DNA of 64,000 nucleotides from Allolobophora icterica (GCA_963556255.1 OY744606.1:81837208-81901207); one strand, 5' to 3'. Shown: positions 37,643 to 51,507, counted from the first letter of the stretch. Notes: a model not told the origin generated them from the sequence alone. Made by a program: numbers and translations.

Positions 37643-38514
37643 AACACGACAATTTCTACAGCGCCGTAACACAGCACATGCCGTTACAAGGGCGCTTAAC
37701 AATCTAACGACTAGTCAGGATAAGCGATTTTGTAGAAATGGGTTTTGAGTCTCATCTTGAAGGTGTCCGCCGTAGTCGATGAGTGAATCGAAGCTGGAAT
37801 GCTATTCCAGCACCTAGGTCCGGCGACTGAGAAGGCACGGTCCCCGAAGCAAGTTTTTTACTTTCGTACGTGCAGATCACCTTTGTCCTCCTATGACCTC
37901 AAGGAAGGGCCTTTTCGAGACGACACACCAACACAGAATGCACTGAGGTATTCAGAGGCCGCACCATGCAAAGACCTATACACAAGCATAGCCAGCTTAT
38001 GCTTGATGCGCTACTCCACCGGGAACCAATGCAGCACGTCACGTAAACTCACTTTAAGATTTCAGTCAATCGGTCGGTTAGTAGAGTAGACGAAATGCAT
38101 TAAATTATTATCAAGCAGCTACTAGAAATACCTGGTTAGCTAAGAAGTCGATAGCAAGTCGGTAAACCAGTCAAGTCTAAGCGACGTTGTTGATAAGCAT
38201 GTGACTCAGTCGAATAAGTTGTTAAGTCAGTCGACAATTCCTTAGCTACTGACTCTGTCCAACAGAATTTTTCCAAGTTCTCGGAGGCCCGGAAGTCATT
38301 ACTCACAAGTGCTTTGCACAGTCCTGGTCACCTTAGCAGCTGCCCAAACATCCGAAATCTTCTTGCTTCAACCTCCTCTTCCTTCTGAGCCGGCTTCTGG
38401 CTGTGATTTGTCTTCGCCTACTCCTCCTCCTTCTCCTCCTGCTCCTCCTGCTCCTCTGCTTACAGATGGACTTCGACTGGTGATGTGAAATATCCGCTAA
38501 CTGCAAAATAAACA

Positions 38515-41400
38515 TGTCGCCGTGGCCTACACGTTCCTTTCTGAAGAGCTCGACCTTCTCCTGGTCACTGAATCGTGGTACTGCTCTTCGGCTGACGTGG
38601 CGATGCGTCGATCCTCGCTCCTGGGCTACTCCTACGCGGATTGCGCAAGAGCGGACATTTCATTCATTCAATAACCATGGGCTCAACGCCCGTAGGTGTC
38701 TGATGCCTTCCTTACAATGTCTTTCCACTCCGTTCTGTCCAGTGCCGAGTGGCTCAGTTTCTGGAGACTTGCTCCACACCATTCTTCAATGTCATCTGTC
38801 CATTCCCTCTTTTGTTTGTACCTTCCACTATTCCAAAAATCAAAGTTTTAATTTTTCTGTCCTCCTTCATTCTGCAGATATGTCCGAAAAGTCTTAACTT
38901 TCTCTGAATAATTGTTTGCAGTCAGATTAATTCTTCCGTATAGGCCTACTTCTTCATTGCTGATCTTTTGAGTCCATCCTATTCTGAGAATTTTACGATA
39001 GCATTTTCGTTCGAATGCCAACACTCTCTTTTGTGAAGCCTTTGTAAGCACCCATGTCTCGCATCCATATATCATGCTACTGAACACACATGTCTTTAAT
39101 ACACTCAGTTTAGTCCTCATACTAATTGCCTTGCCTTTCCAAATTTTGTCCATAGCTTTCAGCACGGCTGTTCCTTTGGCTATGCGTATCTTTATTTCAC
39201 TTTTGCAGGTGAAGAGCGGACATACAGGGAAATAATCAACGTGGTGGTTGGCTTATCATCTACCATCGAGCCACCTTGCCTACACAAAGGGTAAAGATAC
39301 AGGACCCTTCTACCACTTTCTAAGGTCTAGGTGTTTCTGTGGCATCACCGCGTGGACCCTTAACGGTAATTACCATCTACCGTCCAGGTTCGGAGCCGCC
39401 CTTCTTCAGTGAACTCGCTGGGCTATTGCGGCCTGTTCGAACAATTTGCCCTGCACAACATTCAGCTGATTGTTGTGAGCGACCTCAACCTCCATCTTCA
39501 GTCTTCAGGAACCGCAGCTGGCGTCAACGATGTAGTTCGCACTTAGCAATTCGGCCTGGCACAACGAGTCTCTGAACCAATCCATCGCCTGCGTCGTTGG
39601 TTGGACGTGTTCATCACTCGGGATGACTGTCAACTAATTGACCTAGTCGTTCACCCGCCGACTGTCTTGGACCATGGCCTCGTCGTCGCCACTCTGCCGT
39701 TTCTGCGAGAGACGCCGATACACGTTTAGGGACAGTTCCGTGACTGGGGGGGGAGGGGACTGGACCGTGATGCCTTCCTTGGGGTCTTGCTGAGCATCCC
39801 GGCCATTCCTGACCCGACCTCTCTCGCTGACGCATCGATAACTGACCTATTTGCCATCTACGAGTCCGCTCTAACTAACATCGTCAATAAATAACTTCCG
39901 GTCCGCACGGTTAAGAGCGTCGCTCAGCGCTGACGCCTTGGTTCGACGCAGAATGCCGTATGTACAGGCGGCGAGCTCGCCGACTGCATAGGCGCTGCAG
40001 ACGAACAAGATCACCTGATGACCGTGTGGCCTGGGTGAGATACCTGCGGAAGATATAAAGACAAAGAACAGAGTTACTTGGAACGCAAGATCACTATACA
40101 TGCTGGTGAGCCGAGGAAGCTTTGGGCAACTTTCAGCGACATTCTGAGTCGCTCCCGTTCGGCGTCCTGCCGTGCTACGTCGTTGCCTTCCTGGAAGCCT
40201 TTACAACCAAGGTTCGCTCTGCCCACCGCCGACCTTCCCACCTATCAACTGTGGCCTGTCCACCTTAAGCCCAGTAACCAGTGAGGTTTGCGGAGGAAAA
40301 CCTCACGTCGCCGCCGAAAACCTGCAATGTTGATCCTATTCCAACTTTCATCCTCCAGGAGTTCGTCGAGACGTCGACACTCTTCTGCTGTTCCTAACTG
40401 TACTTTGCAACCGTTCCCTCTGTGTATGGGTGTACTCCTTGCTTCACAGAAGAAATCTATTCTTGTCCTTGCGCCTAAGGCTGAGGGATTTGATATGGCA
40501 GAGCCTACTAACTTTAGGTCCATAGCAAATGTTACTTTTTTGTCCAAAGTTATTGAAAATACTGTAGCCGCCAAGTTTACTCATTACCTGGACAAAAATG
40601 GTCTCTTGCCAACATATCAGTCGGGTTTCGGTAAGGATCACTGCAGAGAAACTCTGCTTATACGCCTTCTCTCTTATATCTATGGGGCTATCGATAAATC
40701 CCAGGTCACCCCATTAGCATTGTTTGATGTGAGCGCTGCATTTGACAACGTTGATCATGACATACTTCTGCAGCCCATATCCGTCTCTTTTGGCCTTTCT
40801 GGCAATGTCCTTAGCTGGCTTGCGTCCTTCCTGCAGGACCGTTCCTCTCTGGTGTTCCATGGTCCCCTAGATCCTTCTGCATCCTGCGCCATTTGGACTG
40901 CCCCAAGGCTCTGTCCTCGCCCTCTCTTATACATACTCTTCACTGCCGACCTGGGTCCTCACTTCTCAGCTGACACCTGGGTCTGTCCTCAGCCTGTCAT
41001 GCGCTGATGACCTTCAAGCCTATGTCCATTGTCCCGCAGGGCGGGCGACTGCTGCGGTGGAAACAATACGCCGGGCCATGGAGACCTTGCAGGCCTGGAT
41101 GTCTTCTAACCGCTTGCGGCTTAACTCGACCAAGACAGCTTATCTGGCTTGGCACCCGCCAACAACTCGCTAAGACAGACCTCGAGTCTCGCACCCAGGA
41201 ATACCCACATTTTATCTTCTTGGCCTCAGTCCCGGACTTGGGAGTTATTACAGATCAGGAACCAACCTTTGTCCGGCATAACATTCTTCTCTGCTGTAGC
41301 CTACCTGTTATTATCAGCTCCGACAACTCAGGGTCATTTCCCGCTTCCTCTGTCCCGGTGCAGTTCCTCTTGGAACATGATGCTGCTTCTTCTTCATAGT
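38515..41400 (+). mobile_element. Non-LTR retrotransposon (endonuclease + RT), decayed
   Basis: In several frames it encodes an APE-type endonuclease (LLLVTESWYCSSADVA near 38550, YRPGSEPPFFSELAGLL near 39370, a later SDL and DHGLVVA-type region) and an RT domain (FLSKVIENTVAAKFTHYLD, ALFDVSAAFDNVDHDILLQ at about 40715-40775), then C-terminal parts to about 41390. Many frameshifts and stops. It belongs to the same family as the LINE at 53580 and is interrupted by another LINE fragment at 38661-39211. Confidence 0.82.
38661..39211 (-). mobile_element. LINE 3' fragment inserted into another LINE
   Basis: The minus strand encodes KLSVLKTCVFSSMIYGCETW and RKCYRKILRIGWTQKISNEE, the end of an RTE/BovB- or craniofacial-2-type RT protein. 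The 3' tail is (TTGAATGAATGAA)-like at the left edge. It is flanked by an 11-bp target duplication AGAGCGGACAT (38650-38660, 39212-39222). Confidence 0.85.
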
Positions 41401-41469
41401 TTCACTCGGAAACTATGATTCAAAAGAAATTCAGCACAACCAAAGATGGTGAATCATATATAGCAGACC

Positions 41470-41533
41470 CAGGCAGAGAAAAACAGATAGACAGGCAGAC
41501 AGACAGAGACAGAGACAGACATAGAGAGAGAGG

Positions 41534-41579
<46 letters not shown>

Positions 41580-41585
41580 GAGACA
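41470..41585 (+). repeat. GACA / GAGA simple repeats
   Basis: GACAGACA and GAGAGA blocks directly after the LINE. No coding meaning. Confidence 0.9.
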
Positions 41586-42716
41586 GATGCAAATTATAAA
41601 CACATGTAAAGGGATGACGGTTTTACTGTTTCTATTATTTGACAACACTTCATTTATTCAACAAAACGTTCACATTGAGAAAATGCAAAATGCAAACATA
41701 ATTTGTGATTGATGAAGAAACCAAAACGAAAACAATCGGACAAAGAAAACAATTTTAAACCATTAACTGAAGACGTTCATTGGCACAAATTGTGAGCTAT
41801 AAATGCTTTCAGTGCAACCAGAACACAGGACTGAATCTGTTTGTGCAAAGTTCAACAGCCGAGAGCATTCTCGTCGTCGTCTAATTTGCCTACTGTCAAT
41901 TGACTAAAATAGTCTGTCTTTTTTAGAACTTCTCCGGTCTCTAGCTCAGACCAATGAAATACATGGCTACGAAATGACCTTTCAGTTCTACCTTTCCAAG
42001 CCCTCGCAAAAGCACGGCGGATCTTAAGGACGGGACTGATCTCAACATGCCGGACCAGACCATCCAGTGTCAGCGTTGCCTATAGTTGAATAATGTCCAG
42101 AGGGCCGAACAAAGGCACAAGGAAAAGACAGCAGCATCTGATGTCAACAGATGGCCAACCGACTGACCCCCTACAAGGACGTTTTCAGTATCTAGTCCAT
42201 GTAGTAGCATTGAAGGACGAATCAACAACACTCAACAAAGCGTTACAAATTCTGAAATATAATTAGGTTGAACACAAGAGACTTCACATCTGCAGAGATT
42301 ACTTTAAAACAAAAAAAGACAAAGAAGCCAAACTAGAAAACGTAAATGACTTAAACAGACCGCCGTAAAAACTGTTTAAAACTCGAGTATTTTGACTTAG
42401 TAATAACCTGACGAATGTCCACAGCAAATAAACTGCATAAAATCTATAAAACAGATTAGAATATATGCAAAAGCCATCTAAACTAGAATACACAGCGCAG
42501 CAAACAACCAAGTAAGAAAGCGAATGCTCCGATGGCTCTTCGCATCGGGTGACACAAGCAACATGACAACTCATTCGGTTAACAACAGATGAAGGTACAT
42601 AACGTCGTCCTTTGGTAGGCACTTCGTACCCTTGCTAGAAAGACTTTCTGTAGAAATTGATGTCACGGTCTCAGGGTTCTCCTCCACGTCAACCAATCGA
42701 CATGAGACGTAGGTTT
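41586..42716. other. Intergenic / 3' flank of the MARVEL gene
   Basis: No gene signature seen on either strand. The part nearest 42716 is presumably 3' UTR of the minus-strand MARVEL gene. Confidence 0.4.
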
Positions 42717-45700
42717 TTAATACTGGGTGCGTTTATCATCGGCTGCGACTGTTGTCGTGGTTGTCGTTGTCTGAGTTCTCATTGAGGCGTCGCTTCGACT
42801 CCACGCTTTGTACTGGTAGACAGTGTCAACTGTGAAGACTGTCGTAGCCACAAATGCAAAGAACTAAAAAGACAAAAGCCATATACACATCACTTCACAC
42901 GGAGCTCTTCCTACTTCAGTCGTCTTCAGAGCAAGCTACTCTTATTAAGCCTCATTCAGTCCACAGCAGCACCTGGACTTCATTAAATTTCTTCTTCTTC
43001 TTCCAGTCAGAGGCGTAACTTTAGTCTAAAAAGTGGGGGGTACCAATACTTGGTCCAAAAAGTGGGGGGTACCAATTTCTTCTCCACTTTTGCTTTTCGC
43101 ATGGTGGCCATTTAGAACACATTCCATGTCAGTATTCTCATTAATTTTGGCTCTCGATTTACCTGTGTATCTAAGAACTTTCGCTCTTTGGCGGATACTG
43201 TATTCTCTCGGAAGGCACAATAACAAAAATATTGATTGACATTGTTTAAAAAGTGGGGGGTACAGTACCCCCCAGTCCAAAAAGTGGGGGGAACGGGTAC
43301 CCCTCGTACCCCACACAAATTACGCCTATGCTTCCAGTTACTTCTTTATTTAATGATGACAAACGTTCCATCAACATTCAACATTCGTTTATTCTGTAAC
43401 CCATAAAATCTTTAACAATTTTACATTTTTACACGGTACAATTTTTTCAATAATGCCGGGTTAAAGTTAACCAGAAGACCCAGAAGAGGCCAAAGACCCC
43501 ACTAGTAGACCCCGAGATTACATTCATACTATTATTACATTGGTGAAGCCGACGTAATAATAGTCAAAGAGTGACCTTATAAAAACAAGGAATATGAACA
43601 CTAAGAAGAAAGAAAAAACAAAACAAAACCCAAACTTAATTACAACTTAACTAACGACTCAGCACCAAGCTGTGATATATGTGACCAGAAATTAGTTTTG
43701 GTCTATAATGTAAGAACGTAAATTCCTTTTAAATAGCCCGAGGTTAGGTTGGAGGCGGACTAGTAAGGGGGATGTCATTCCATGGTTGAGACCCAGCAAG
43801 TTTAGAGAAAAGAATTTATGATATACTACAGGTAGGAGACCGTGGCCACAACAATATATGAATACCCCCATTTGAATGTGCTTAATTGGTCAATTTTCAG
43901 AAGTTTGAGATCTGTGAATCTTATCAGTATGAGACCCATGAGGTAATTTGGCAATGTAATGGCTAGCCCTGTTTTAATTTGTTCAGGTTCGATTTGTATG
44001 TGGAGGCCTATACAATTATACAATATGATAAATAAGGGAAGGGTGTAACATAGACGGATCGGGGGAGGCAAAAACAGGCAGTTCTTGGGTGTACACCAAG
44101 ATTCTTTGCTATTTTATTTGAAATATTATTTCTTTAAGTGATCTTTCTATGATAGCTGCTGGCCAATGTAAACTCCCAGAAATTTAGTCATAGTGACTTG
44201 TGCTAATTGGGTGTCCAATGCTCATCATGGCCGTTTTTAACACAGGTGCAAACGGTGCAGCGCACCGAGGGCCCCTGAGCCGAGCGTGTACAGCAGTTTT
44301 GTTGCTATTTGCTAAATGTCGTATTCAAGTCTCAGTCACACTTCAAATTTCTGACTTTATAATCAATGACATCATAGTCATCACAGCTGGAGAATCCTTA
44401 TGACTTGTCTTCTCTAGATGATTTTTACTGGATGACTGAATGAGCAAGTCACCTATAAGGAGTTAATGGTGGACGTCATTGCTTCAAACAAATACGGACA
44501 ACAAAAGAGAACTAGAATGAATTCTCAACCTTCTCCACCTAAGGTTTTTCAAAGGCCTTATACAAAGGTCATGATAACAAACTACCCAACTGTGCCTTTG
44601 AAAAACTTCAAGCCAATGGGTCTTCGAATACTTCCTTTAAAAATCTATTTGGAAAGAAATGAACTCTAATTCCTGGTTAACTTAACTTGTTGCCTGGGCA
44701 ATTTAAATGCATTAGGCCTATTTTAAGAGTGTGCTGAGGCCCTGAATGAGTGCCATATAAATTCTAAATGACATCAGAGTTGCCACACAATTTGTGGTTG
44801 ACAGTGCTCTGGCTGCATAAGAGAACGAACAATGGTGATGAACTCACAGCTGTTGCTCCAACATTTGCCTGGAAATACGAGGCATAAGCAGCAGCAACTA
44901 TTGCAGCTATCAGATAGAAGACGGCAAAGACGAGGCTGTAGATGAGTTCCTGTAAAGCCAGACCACATAACGGCAAACAACAGTAAGCATTTCATCAGGC
45001 ACATATTCGACAGATTCAAGCAACTTAAACAAAACAAAAATTAAAATGTACAGACATTCCAAAGTTGCATCATTATTCAAATGCACATTTCTATTGTCCA
45101 TTATCTAATAAAACTTCACCATCTCCAACAAATTCCCAGCAGAAGAAAGACCCGGGTGACGACCTCCAACAAACTCCCACCAGATCAAAGACCCGAGTAA
45201 CGACCTCCATCAAACTCCGACCAGACCAAAGACCCGGGTGACGACCTCCAACAAACTCCCACCAGATCAAAGACCCGAGTAACGACCTCCATCAAACTCC
45301 CACCAGACCAAAGACCCGGGTGACGACCTCCATCAAACTCCCACCAGACCAAAGACCCGGGTGACGACCTCCATCAAACTCCCACCAGACCAAAGACCCG
45401 GGTGACGACCTCCATCAAACTCCCACCAGACCAAAGACCCGGGTGACGACCTCCATCAAACTTCTACCAGACCAAAGACCCGGGGGATGACCTCCATCAA
45501 ACTCCCACCAGACCAAAGACCTGGGTGACGACCTCCATCAAACTTCTACCAGACCAAAGACCCGGGTGACGACCTCCATCAAACTACCACTAGACCAAAG
45601 ACCCAAGTGATGATCTCCATCAAACTACCACTAGACCAAAGACCCAAGTGATGATCTCCATTTGTCTGTCAGATGATATAACACTAGAGGTCCAGCAGTT

Positions 45701-47770
45701 CCTGTCTTCCTCTCAATGCATCACATCACCCATCATTCAGGAATAAACGCTGTTCATCCACTACTGGTACTAATATACAGAGCTTTGATTTGGAGTGTCA
45801 ATGTCTCGAGTCTCTGTCTTGATACTTAGCTAAGCATGAAACCAGTCAGACTGCTAACTCGCCATAAATAGTAACGACAAACACATTCTCTCAGCAGCAG
45901 TCAGCCAAAGCAGTCAGCCAAAGCAGCCAGCCAGTCAGCCAAAGCAGCCAGCCAAAGCAGTCAGCAAAAGCAGTCAGCCAACTACAGAGTAAGACCGAGT
46001 GGCAACAGTGTTATATAGAGTTATGCCATTTAAATCAATCATCTTTATAAGTGTTTCAATTCAATGCTTTACAATTCCTGAATATCACCAATTTCTCTGA
46101 GCAAATGCTACATCTTACAGTAAGTGCAAAGAGTTGGTTCGGCTAATGCACGACTTCAATGGTTTCACTCAGAACTGACTGCACTAGAAGACAAGAAGCC
46201 AAGTTCAATAACTACGCACAGTAATCAACTGCTGAGTTATTTACATTTACACAGCGAATCGTTGGAGACTTCTCAGAGTAAAACATGTAGAAAATGACAT
46301 TTGGCTTTGTTATTATTACTGAAAGACAACAGTTAGAAACAAATATAGTCTGCAAATCAAAGTTGGTTCACTCAGATGCAAGTAATCCTATAACGAACAC
46401 AAGAAGCAGCCAAATCGTTAAAAGATGAAGAATACATAGATGACAGTACTAACAATGAGTAGCCAAGGTCCAGGAAAGCGATTCACAAAGTTGATCAAGT
46501 TCAGCAGGGTGAGAATGAAGTAAACAAGCGCTGACAGAAATGCAGAGAACGACACAAACTCCACCCAACCATGTCCTGTCCAGTAGTGAACGATACTGCA
46601 GATAAATGTTATTATGCTCAGCACCTGCAACAAAACAATTCCATTATTTAATGAATTTCATTTATTCTGAGATGATAATGACTGGCCAGCAGTAGAAGAC
46701 TCTGAATACGAGTAAGGCAGCTGGAAGATAAGGATAGGAAAGTAACATTGATACATAGGGCATCAACGTGATCATGAAATCCCATTCATGAGTCCAAAAG
46801 AAATTGAGGGAAAGAAAAGATTTACTGTCATGTAAATCTCTAAGATTTCTCAGTCCTCATGATTAAATAGCTTCAATTATTGGAAGAGGTGGACCAGCTC
46901 AATCTGTGGAAAACAATTAAATCAATCCGACAAAAGCTACATTGTCCAATCAGTTTCTGTCTGCTCAAGAGTTATAAAGCAAAAGAAGAAAGAAAATAAG
47001 CCAAAAGAATAATGCACAGGGAGAGATGAATACTCTGAAAACGAGTGAGTGCATAAGAAACTGAAGCAAGAGAAACAATAGCAGCAGCGTAACTAAACGA
47101 CATATTATTATTATTATTATTACAAAAAATTTTTAACGCGCGCAAAGTCACACAGAAATGCGAATCTGAGGCGCGGTTAGTCAGCTGCCAGGTGAAGAGC
47201 AATTGGATATCTATATGTTTGAAAGCCAGCGAGAAGTAATGAGTTTTGAGGCGTTTCTTGAAGGAAGAATAAGAGGTCGAGCAACGGATAAGCATTGGAA
47301 GTCGGTTCCATTCCATAGGTTATGGTAAGTCTATGATGCAACATGTGGTGTTTCACAGAATTAAAAAACAGAATCAAATCTTTCGCACAACTCTGCCCAA
47401 TGAAAAGAAGTCGACTGGCTTAATATAAGAAAAGCAAATGTTAGCCAATTCAGGGTTGAAGTACCACCTGGTGTGGTTTTCATGGTTGCAGAATGCAGAC
47501 TTTGGCATCACTTACTATTTCAGCAATTTTGATGATGCCAGGAATCGACTTGACGTACGGCAGATTCAGTGAAGGTCCAGTCGTCTGTCTTGTTGTACTT
47601 GTGGCTGTGTACTCGTCATAAGTTGACTGGGAAGCCGGTGTGTTGCTTGAAGCCATCGTTAGTTCACTGTCTTCCTTGTAGAAAGTGATAAGCTGATCCG
47701 AACTGCTTCTGAGGACTAGATCTAAGTCAATAGATTCACAAGAAGTTGTTGTGTTAACGGAATGGATCAT
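42717..47770 (-). CDS. MARVEL-domain four-helix membrane protein (MAL/CMTM/plasmolipin-like), complete
   Basis: Four exons read right to left: 47516-47770, 46454-46624, 44848-44949 and 42717-42863, all phase 0, with donors GTAAGT, GTTAGT and GTGAGT. Together they give 224 aa. The N-terminal 70 residues are Ser/Thr-rich and cytosolic. Helix 1 starts YVKSIPGIIKIAEI and crosses the first junction into VLSIITFICSIV, helix 2 is AFLSALVYFILTLLNL, helix 3 is ELIYSLVFAVFYLIAAIVAA and helix 4 is FFAFVATTVFTVDTVYQY. The tail has a (Thr)7 run. Such proteins organise membrane domains and vesicle traffic. The start may be Met1 (47770) or Met39 (47656). The introns hold a hAT MITE and a 41-bp minisatellite. 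Confidence 0.88.
43008..43330. mobile_element. hAT-like MITE in a MARVEL-gene intron
   Basis: It begins CAGAGGCGTAACTTT and ends AAATTACGCCTATG, flanked by a perfect 8-bp duplication CTTCCAGT (43000-43007, 43331-43338). The interior repeats AAAAAGTGGGGGGTACC. Non-coding. Confidence 0.88.
45122..45660 (+). repeat. 41-bp minisatellite, about 13 copies
   Basis: The unit contains CACCAGACCAAAGACCCGGG and TGACGACCTCCATCAAACT. The array lies in the intron between MARVEL exons 2 and 3. A (CAGTCAGCCAAAG)n array follows at 45893-45985. Confidence 0.95.
47080..47316 (-). mobile_element. LINE C-terminal fragment in MARVEL intron
   Basis: The minus strand encodes EWNRLPMLIRCSTSYSSFKK-type text, the usual end of non-LTR ORF2, followed by a GCGCGTTAAAAATT tail and (AAT)n at 47103-47122. 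5'-truncated. Confidence 0.65.
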
Positions 47771-48700
47771 TGTTAAAAACCTTACAGTTAATAACCACGA
47801 AACAGTTACACATTTGCTGTAGGCTGCTTCTCACTCTTGCTGACCTCACCTACATGCACTATCAAAGTCTAAACAAACAAAAACTCTCTAGAATTTGGAC
47901 AACAGTCATATTAAAACTGTCCCCTCCAAATGGCAATTAGTCATAACGTCACTACTTTCTAACTTATTGTGGCATAAGAAAAGTTGTTTTGAAGTTGAAA
48001 AACTATTTCAGTCAAACCTAACTAATCTAAGCCCGGCGCTATAGCGCGCCATCATTTGCATCATTTAAATATCGGTCGCTTTATATGTGTGACCACAGTC
48101 ATGACCTATTTCGGGCCGACTTCAGCAAACAGTGCTAAACTAAACCAACAATGAATTCAAATAACTTGACGCTCAATCTGCCACAATGTTTGCCTTTTGT
48201 CTGTTTACTTAGTATCCTAAGTCCGCCTCCGTGAAACTTTATACCGCCCCCACCCACAGACTGAAACTTTTCGATTCGTCTAACTACAATAATTGGAAAA
48301 TATAACTGCCATTTATTTAAACCTAGTGCTGCCAACTGATCGAACAAGAAGAGCGATAGAATTATATTAACTTTACAGTCTAACCCTACCGTTTAGAAAA
48401 CTATTTCAGTCATTTTAATTACCATCCAAATCAAAGACGAGAAACCTAAACAAGGCTATAATTACACAATGCGCTGGTACTCTACTATACAGTATTGAAA
48501 TCGACTGTTCTCTGCCTCTCGTCCTATTCTATGATTTATCTCTTCAGACTTGGAAGAGAAAAATTGTTTATATAGAAACCCCCGACGTAATGAGGGTGTT
48601 CCAGCGGTGCCATGGAACAGGGCGCAACTCAACAGAGGGCGTAAATTTTGAGACGGAATGATTTAATTATTGAACTAATTACTTTATCTTAAAATATCAC
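47771..48700. other. Upstream region of the MARVEL gene
   Basis: Presumed promoter side of the minus-strand gene. No CpG-rich core, other gene or known element was recognised. Confidence 0.35.
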
Positions 48701-48739
48701 CTTGTCACCTTGTGCTGTCAACTCCCGGAGCTCTAGCGA

Positions 48740-49005
48740 TCGCCATGACACACATTCTCCATTGCTTCCTATTCGAAGTCAGGTCCCTTAGTGCTTCCAG
48801 ATTCATACCAGTTACATTGTGAATCTCATCCATCCATTTCTTCCTTGGTCGACCCCGTCTTTTTTTCCCTCACCACAAGCCAACATCATTTCCTTTTCTA
48901 GCCCATCAGATCGCATAACATGACCAAAGAATCCAAGCTTCAATCTTGTCGCTTTTTGTTTTAATGACTCTTCATTCTCGACACCAATCTCCACTCGTAT
49001 TTCTT
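48740..49005 (-). mobile_element. LINE 3' fragment, same type as 38661-39211
   Basis: The minus strand encodes LKLGFFGHVMRSDGLEKEMM and a Gly/Lys-rich DGVDQGRNGWMRF end, typical of RTE-like RT proteins. Severely 5'-truncated. Confidence 0.75.
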
Positions 49006-49014
49006 AAAATATAA

Positions 49015-49140
49015 TTTATTTGTTGTTCCTTAATTTTATTACATTATTTTATTTCATTTTAAATTGATATTATCTTAAAATATAATATCAATTTAAAATG
49101 AAATAAAATAATGTAATAAAATTAAGGAACAACAAATAAA
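49015..49140. repeat. Perfect palindrome, 58-bp stem and 10-base loop
   Basis: 49015-49072 is the exact reverse complement of 49083-49140. The loop text TCTTAAAATA also occurs just left of the stem (49003-49012), suggesting creation by template switching rather than transposition. A/T-rich. Confidence 0.93.
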
Positions 49141-49565
49141 AGTGCGTGTGTGTATTCGTGTATTATAGGCCTAATTTCCTTTAGTATGAATCAAAGTTGA
49201 CAAACCGCAACTTCTTACAAATAATACTTGTAATGTCACGCATGGCAGCCTGTTATAAGGCGCCCGGCCTCGGTGGAGGCACTCTGCGCTAGTCTCTATG
49301 ATGTTACTTGAAGAGTCCCAACTGGATATGAGAGATGACAGCATATTAAATTAATATATAGATAGAAAGACACCTGACTAATTTGAAATTGTCGTTTCAA
49401 CATAAATGTGTCATTTTCCGGTAACATGTCACATTCACTAATTGAAGAAGTAAAATTTTTTTGGGCAAATTACATTGATTTTTGTTTGGAACAAATCTTT
49501 AATATTTCTATTTCACAAATATATATTTGTTTTGCACTAATATGTAAAATTATGAAGTTTTTAGC

Positions 49566-50758
49566 TAGGGACCTGCGAATCACAAATTTTCCATCGAATC
49601 GAATCTCGAATCGAATCGGGGGTAAAGATTCGAATTCGAATCGAATCTCGAATCGAATCGAATCAGCGGGTACCATGTTTGATATTCATGGACTGTGTAT
49701 GCGATAGCACAGGCGTACCACAGTATCAATACCTCAATAACATTTGTGCAGTTTAAAATCAATTAAACTAAACATTAAGCTAATTAACAGAATTAACAAT
49801 AACACAAATAAATTATGAGTTAGGTAAGTATATTCTTTATTGTACCAATTGCATAACCACACTTTGGTGTACACTCATCTAACCAAGGCATGGGCAACTT
49901 CTTTTAATAGAGGACCGCCCTAAGATTTTAAGGGCAGCTCTGGGGTCGTATGCCAATCGCAGACTAATTTCTGCAGATTAATTTGCCCCAGAAATGAGAC
50001 ATTATTAATTTTATTCAAAATAAATATTATGGAATAATTTTTACGGTTAAACTTCAAGTTTAGAGTAAACGAAAATAATTTTTATGATGAAAGCATAATT
50101 ATTCCTAATACCGTATACAGTTCTACACTACAATAAAAACAAAATATGTTTCAAGTTTCTTCAGTTTAAAAAATACATAAAGCTGTTAATCTACACAATG
50201 TAGGCCTAGGCTATACATTTGCTTGGTGTGTAATATTTAATATATAATAATGATTAAGGTGAGATCTGACACTTCTTCTAACGACACAAATCCGGAATGT
50301 TTGCTTTAATGTTCGAAGTGCCAAATCGAAATTCATTGAGAGAGATTGTCATCTGTTAGTCTGCATCCGTGTTTGCATTTTGTTAGTTTCATCACGAATT
50401 CGCGAATATAGGTGCTTGAAAACAGTGCAACTATTTTCAGGGCATGAAATCTATGTGAAGGGTAAGAATCCTGAGAAATGTACAGTTTATAGAGCTAAAT
50501 CAGAGGTACTTCACGAAATTTCCTTTACAATTCACTGTTGCCGAGGGTTTGCTGTCGTCGCGTGCCGCGTTGCACGCAGAAATTCAACAACCAATCCACG
50601 CGCAGTAAACAATTAAACAATTAGTTTACAACAAAGGGCTAATCATTTTTCCGAAAAAGATTCGAAATTTTTCGAATCATGACATCATTTTCGAATCGAA
50701 TCGAATACCGCCGCCCGATTCGTTTTCGAATCGAATATCGAAGCTTCGCAGGTCCCTA
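49566..50758. mobile_element. Non-autonomous hAT transposon
   Basis: 14-bp inverted ends TAGGGACCTGCGAA and perfect 8-bp duplications TTTTTAGC (49558-49565, 50759-50766). Subterminal blocks at both ends repeat TTCGATTCGA/CGAATCGAAT, as expected of transposase-binding arrays. No transposase domain was found in its short frames. Confidence 0.93.
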
Positions 50759-51507
50759 TTTTTAGCAGAAAAAAATAGCCCTTCTAAAATGTTTGTCCAC
50801 TCCGTTACTCCGTTACCAAAACACATTTGAACTATTTATATATAGGGCCTAGTAGACAGCTTACTACTGCGTAGTTTGACATGCCAATATGTTTTTAGTA
50901 TTAATGTTTATAAAATAAATATAAAAGAAATTTCAATATAAATGATTATTTAATTCCATCACATTTTAATTTTTGGTAAGAAATTCCACTCCGTTACCGA
51001 AAGAAAAATAGGGGATCTAATCAATGTAAAGTTGAATGTATTTTTTTGGCCAAATAACAAAATAAAAACCACTTGAGCCAATCATTCCCAGTGATCAGAT
51101 GAACAAAAAACATTAAAATATTTATGATGTTGTCTTCAAAATCTGCTCATAACATCAAAATTACATAAAAAAATTACCATAAAAAGTTCCGCTCCGTTAC
51201 TAGCTGTCGAGAATTGAGCACAGAATGTGAAAAGTGAACTTAAAAAACAGTCTGCCGAAACAAAAATTTATAAAAAAAAATGTCATATATTGTTAAATAA
51301 GTTGCATTAGAAATGATAATTTAAGTAGACGACTTGTCCTGACAATGGAATAAATTTTAATACCTCAAGTATAATCACGGAGTGGACAGTTAACGAAGTG
51401 GACAAATTGTGTATCAGCACGGTAAATTTCATATTATCTCTCATGCGTCCACATTAATCGTCAGTACACTCATTATATAGCTTATAAATGTTATATTTAA
51501 AATATTA

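Noticed and set aside
37487..37702. Polyhistidine protein on the minus strand
   Set aside because: Product of the GAT repeat read in reverse.
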